Shown here: positions 6,589-8,482 of the stretch, one piece after another
Layout: every line of letters starts with the position of its first letter
How positions within the stretch are numbered: position 1 is the stretch's first letter
Source of the DNA: an uncultured Erysipelotrichaceae bacterium
Lineage (GTDB): Bacteria; Bacillota_I; Bacilli_A; Erysipelotrichales; Erysipelotrichaceae
DNA length: 8,482 nt
Reading direction: 5' to 3'
Assembly (NCBI GenBank): GCA_902796465.1
Contig: CADBPK010000011.1
Location: 1-8,482, forward strand
Notes under the pieces: generated by a model
What the model saw: only the letters and a program-made list of their open reading frames with translations
What the model was told of the DNA's origin: nothing
The model's database searches: none
Position numbers and translations under genes: made by a program

Positions 6589-8442
6589 TTATTCCACCGG
6601 AACTGCCTGTTCCGCATAAGCTTCGATCGTATCACCGATCTTGATATCGTTGAAATTCTCGATCGTAATACCGCATTCATAGCCGCTCACGACTTCTCTG
6701 ACGTCATCCTTGAATCGACGCAGGGAGCCGAGTTTTCCGTTATAAATAACGATACCTTCACGGATCAGTCTGACGGAACAGCCGGATGTCAGTTTTCCGT
6801 CTGTAACCATACAGCCGCCGATCGTTCCGATCTTGGAAACCTTATAGATCTCACGGATCTCTGCCTGACCGATAATGACTTCTTCATATACCGGTTCCAG
6901 CATACCTTTCATCGCGAGTTCCATTTCTTCGGTTGCCTTATAGATAATATTGTGCAGACGGATCTCTACGCCGCTCTCCTCTGCTTTCTTACGGATCTGT
7001 GCATCAGGACGGACATTGAAACCGATGATCATGGCTTTGGAAGCACTCGCGAGCATAATGTCGGATTCGGAGATCGCACCTGCCGTGTTATGAATAACGT
7101 TGATCTTGACACCGGCAACTTCCAGTTTCTCCAGACTGCTGCGGACAGCTTCCGCAGAACCCTGGACGTCAGCTTTGATGATGACCGGGATCTCCTTGAT
7201 GGAACCGGCTTCGATCTGTCCGGCAAGATCATCAAGACTCATTGCGCTCGTCTTGCGGCGGTCTGCTTCGATCTTTCTTCTCTTACGGCGTTCAGCGATC
7301 GCACGCGCGTCTTTTTCATTTTCAAATGAACGGAACAGGTCACCGGCTTCAGGCACATCGTTGAGACCGATGATCTCGATCGGTGTGGAAGGTCCTGCTT
7401 CCTTCAGTTCATTTCCGTTTTCATCCGTCATACGGCGGATTCGGCCAAAACATGTACCGACAACGATCGGTTCAGCCTGACGGACTGTACCGTTCTGTAC
7501 AAGCAGTGTCGCAACCGGTCCTCTTCCCTTATCGAGTTTTGCCTCAATGACAGTACCGCTGGCTACACGGTTGGGATTTGCTTTCAGTTCCTTGACATCC
7601 GCAACGATCAGCAGTGTTTCCAGCAGGTCGTCAATACCTTCTCCTGTGCGCGCGCTGGTTGGCACGAAGATCGTATCTCCGCCCCATTCTTCCGGCATGA
7701 TGCCGAGGTCGGCCATTTCGGATTTGACACGGTCGGGATTCGCATCCGGTTTATCGATCTTGTTGACAGCGACAACGATCGGAACACCTGCCGCTCTGGC
7801 ATGGTCGATCGCTTCACGTGTCTGCGGCATGACACCGTCATCTGCCGCAACGACGATTACTGCGATATCCGTAACGCCTGCGCCTCTTGCACGCATTGCA
7901 GTAAACGCTTCGTGACCGGGTGTATCCAGAAAAGTGACTTTTCGTCCTGCCACTTCGATCTGATACGCACCGATATGCTGGGTAATGCCACCCGCTTCAC
8001 CGGAAGCGACACGTGTGGAACGAATCGTATCCAGGAGTGTTGTCTTACCATGGTCAACGTGACCCATGACCGTTACGATCGGAGGTCTTTCAACAAGGAG
8101 AGCGGGATCATCCGGTTCATCGATTTCGAGACTGTCTTCTTCACGTTCTTTTACTTTTGTGGCTTCAATATCAAAACCCATGCATACAAGTTCCACGGTA
8201 TCATCATCCAGGGGACTGTTGATGGTTACCATCTTGCCTTCCATAAACAGGGCTTTGATAATTTCACTGGACTGACGGCCGATTTTCTCCGCCAGTTCAG
8301 CTACTGTAATTCCTTCAGTGAAAGTGATCTCGTGAATGTCAGGAACTGCCCTTCTGTTCTGCGGTCCGCCGCTGCCAGGTCTTCTTCCGTTATTTGGTTT
8401 TCTGCGATTTGGTTTCTTCGCAGGTTTTTTCTTTGTTGCCAT
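6589..8442 (-). CDS. infB: Translation initiation factor IF2
   Basis: IF2 is the GTPase that brings initiator fMet-tRNA to the 30S subunit and promotes 50S joining. Its 617 residues make it a short form (Bacillus subtilis IF2 is about 716, Escherichia coli 890), the shortening lying in the N-terminal extension. Residues 1-35 are a basic, low-complexity tail; 41-97 resemble the IF2 N-terminal domain. The G domain has every motif: G1 GHVDHGKT (127-134), G2 around GGITQH (151-156), G3 DTPGHE (173-178), G4 NKID (227-230) and G5 SAR (263-265). Domain II follows, then a charged helix, then domain III around [16 protein letters not shown], and the C-terminal fMet-tRNA-binding domain. GGAGGT lies six bases before the ATG. 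The frame stays open upstream to the window edge but has no better start. Sampled stretches look richer in GC than the secretion genes, as expected of a highly expressed core gene. Confidence 0.98.
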   Translation of the reverse strand: MATKKKPAKKPNRRKPNNGRRPGSGGPQNRRAVPDIHEITFTEGITVAELAEKIGRQSSEIIKALFMEGKMVTINSPLDDDTVELVCMGFDIEATKVKEREEDSLEIDEPDDPALLVERPPIVTVMGHVDHGKTTLLDTIRSTRVASGEAGGITQHIGAYQIEVAGRKVTFLDTPGHEAFTAMRARGAGVTDIAVIVVAADDGVMPQTREAIDHARAAGVPIVVAVNKIDKPDANPDRVKSEMADLGIMPEEWGGDTIFVPTSARTGEGIDDLLETLLIVADVKELKANPNRVASGTVIEAKLDKGRGPVATLLVQNGTVRQAEPIVVGTCFGRIRRMTDENGNELKEAGPSTPIEIIGLNDVPEAGDLFRSFENEKDARAIAERRKRRKIEADRRKTSAMSLDDLAGQIEAGSIKEIPVIIKADVQGSAEAVRSSLEKLEVAGVKINVIHNTAGAISESDIMLASASKAMIIGFNVRPDAQIRKKAEESGVEIRLHNIIYKATEEMELAMKGMLEPVYEEVIIGQAEIREIYKVSKIGTIGGCMVTDGKLTSGCSVRLIREGIVIYNGKLGSLRRFKDDVREVVSGYECGITIENFNDIKIGDTIEAYAEQAVPVE

Positions 8443-8482
8443 ATCACTACCTCCACTTTCTGTTACATTTCCAACTGATAAT

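Noticed and set aside
8443..8482. The possible tail of the gene before infB (a frame ending in YQLEM with TAA at 8465-8463, or one ending at 8447).
   Set aside because: Only about 20-36 bases are visible and two frames fit equally well. Genes such as ylxQ often precede infB, but nothing here identifies one.

Overview
The window suggests a low-to-mid GC Bacillota (Firmicute). The evidence is a short translation initiation factor IF2 of the Gram-positive type, strong GGAGG-type ribosome binding sites before most genes, and a type VII secretion locus of the Bacillota (T7SSb/Ess-like) kind. The 617-residue IF2 and general protein style would fit an Erysipelotrichia-like lineage, but that placement is an impression and not demonstrated. 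Every supported gene lies on the minus strand, so the window is best read from its right end to its left end.

Right part (8442 to 6185): infB and rbfA form a tight housekeeping unit for translation initiation and 30S maturation. They are 5 bases apart and are followed by a well-formed Rho-independent terminator at 6220-6185. The truB gene that often follows rbfA in Bacillota is not here.

Left part (6135 to 1): five genes follow closely in the same direction. They are two small WXG100 proteins (97 and 99 residues), a predicted lipoprotein of about 712 residues with two SLH-like repeats and a C-terminal Big2-like Ig fold, an EssC-type FtsK/SpoIIIE ATPase, and the first nine codons of a further gene cut by the window edge. 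Spacing runs from a 15-base gap to overlaps of 53, 1 and 17 bases, so this is almost certainly one operon with translational coupling. By family knowledge, the WXG100 proteins would be small helical-hairpin substrates or partners, and EssC the membrane motor that drives export. The lipoprotein would be an extracytoplasmic, wall-associated component peculiar to this locus.

Three points stand out. EssC is about 1143 residues rather than the roughly 1480-1500 usual for Bacillota EssC. It has one intact ATPase domain (D1), a D2-like domain whose P-loop is gone, and no D3. The two WXG100 proteins align without gaps at their key positions (W43 and Y83 in both) but have split the conserved motifs between them, as expected for an obligate heterodimer. 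The SLH/Big2 lipoprotein between the WXG100 genes and essC is not a canonical Ess component (EsaA, EssA, EssB, EsaB). Together these suggest a divergent, possibly minimal T7SS variant. No RNA genes, insertion sequences, CRISPR arrays or attachment sites were seen, and there is no gene-free stretch above 300 bases.
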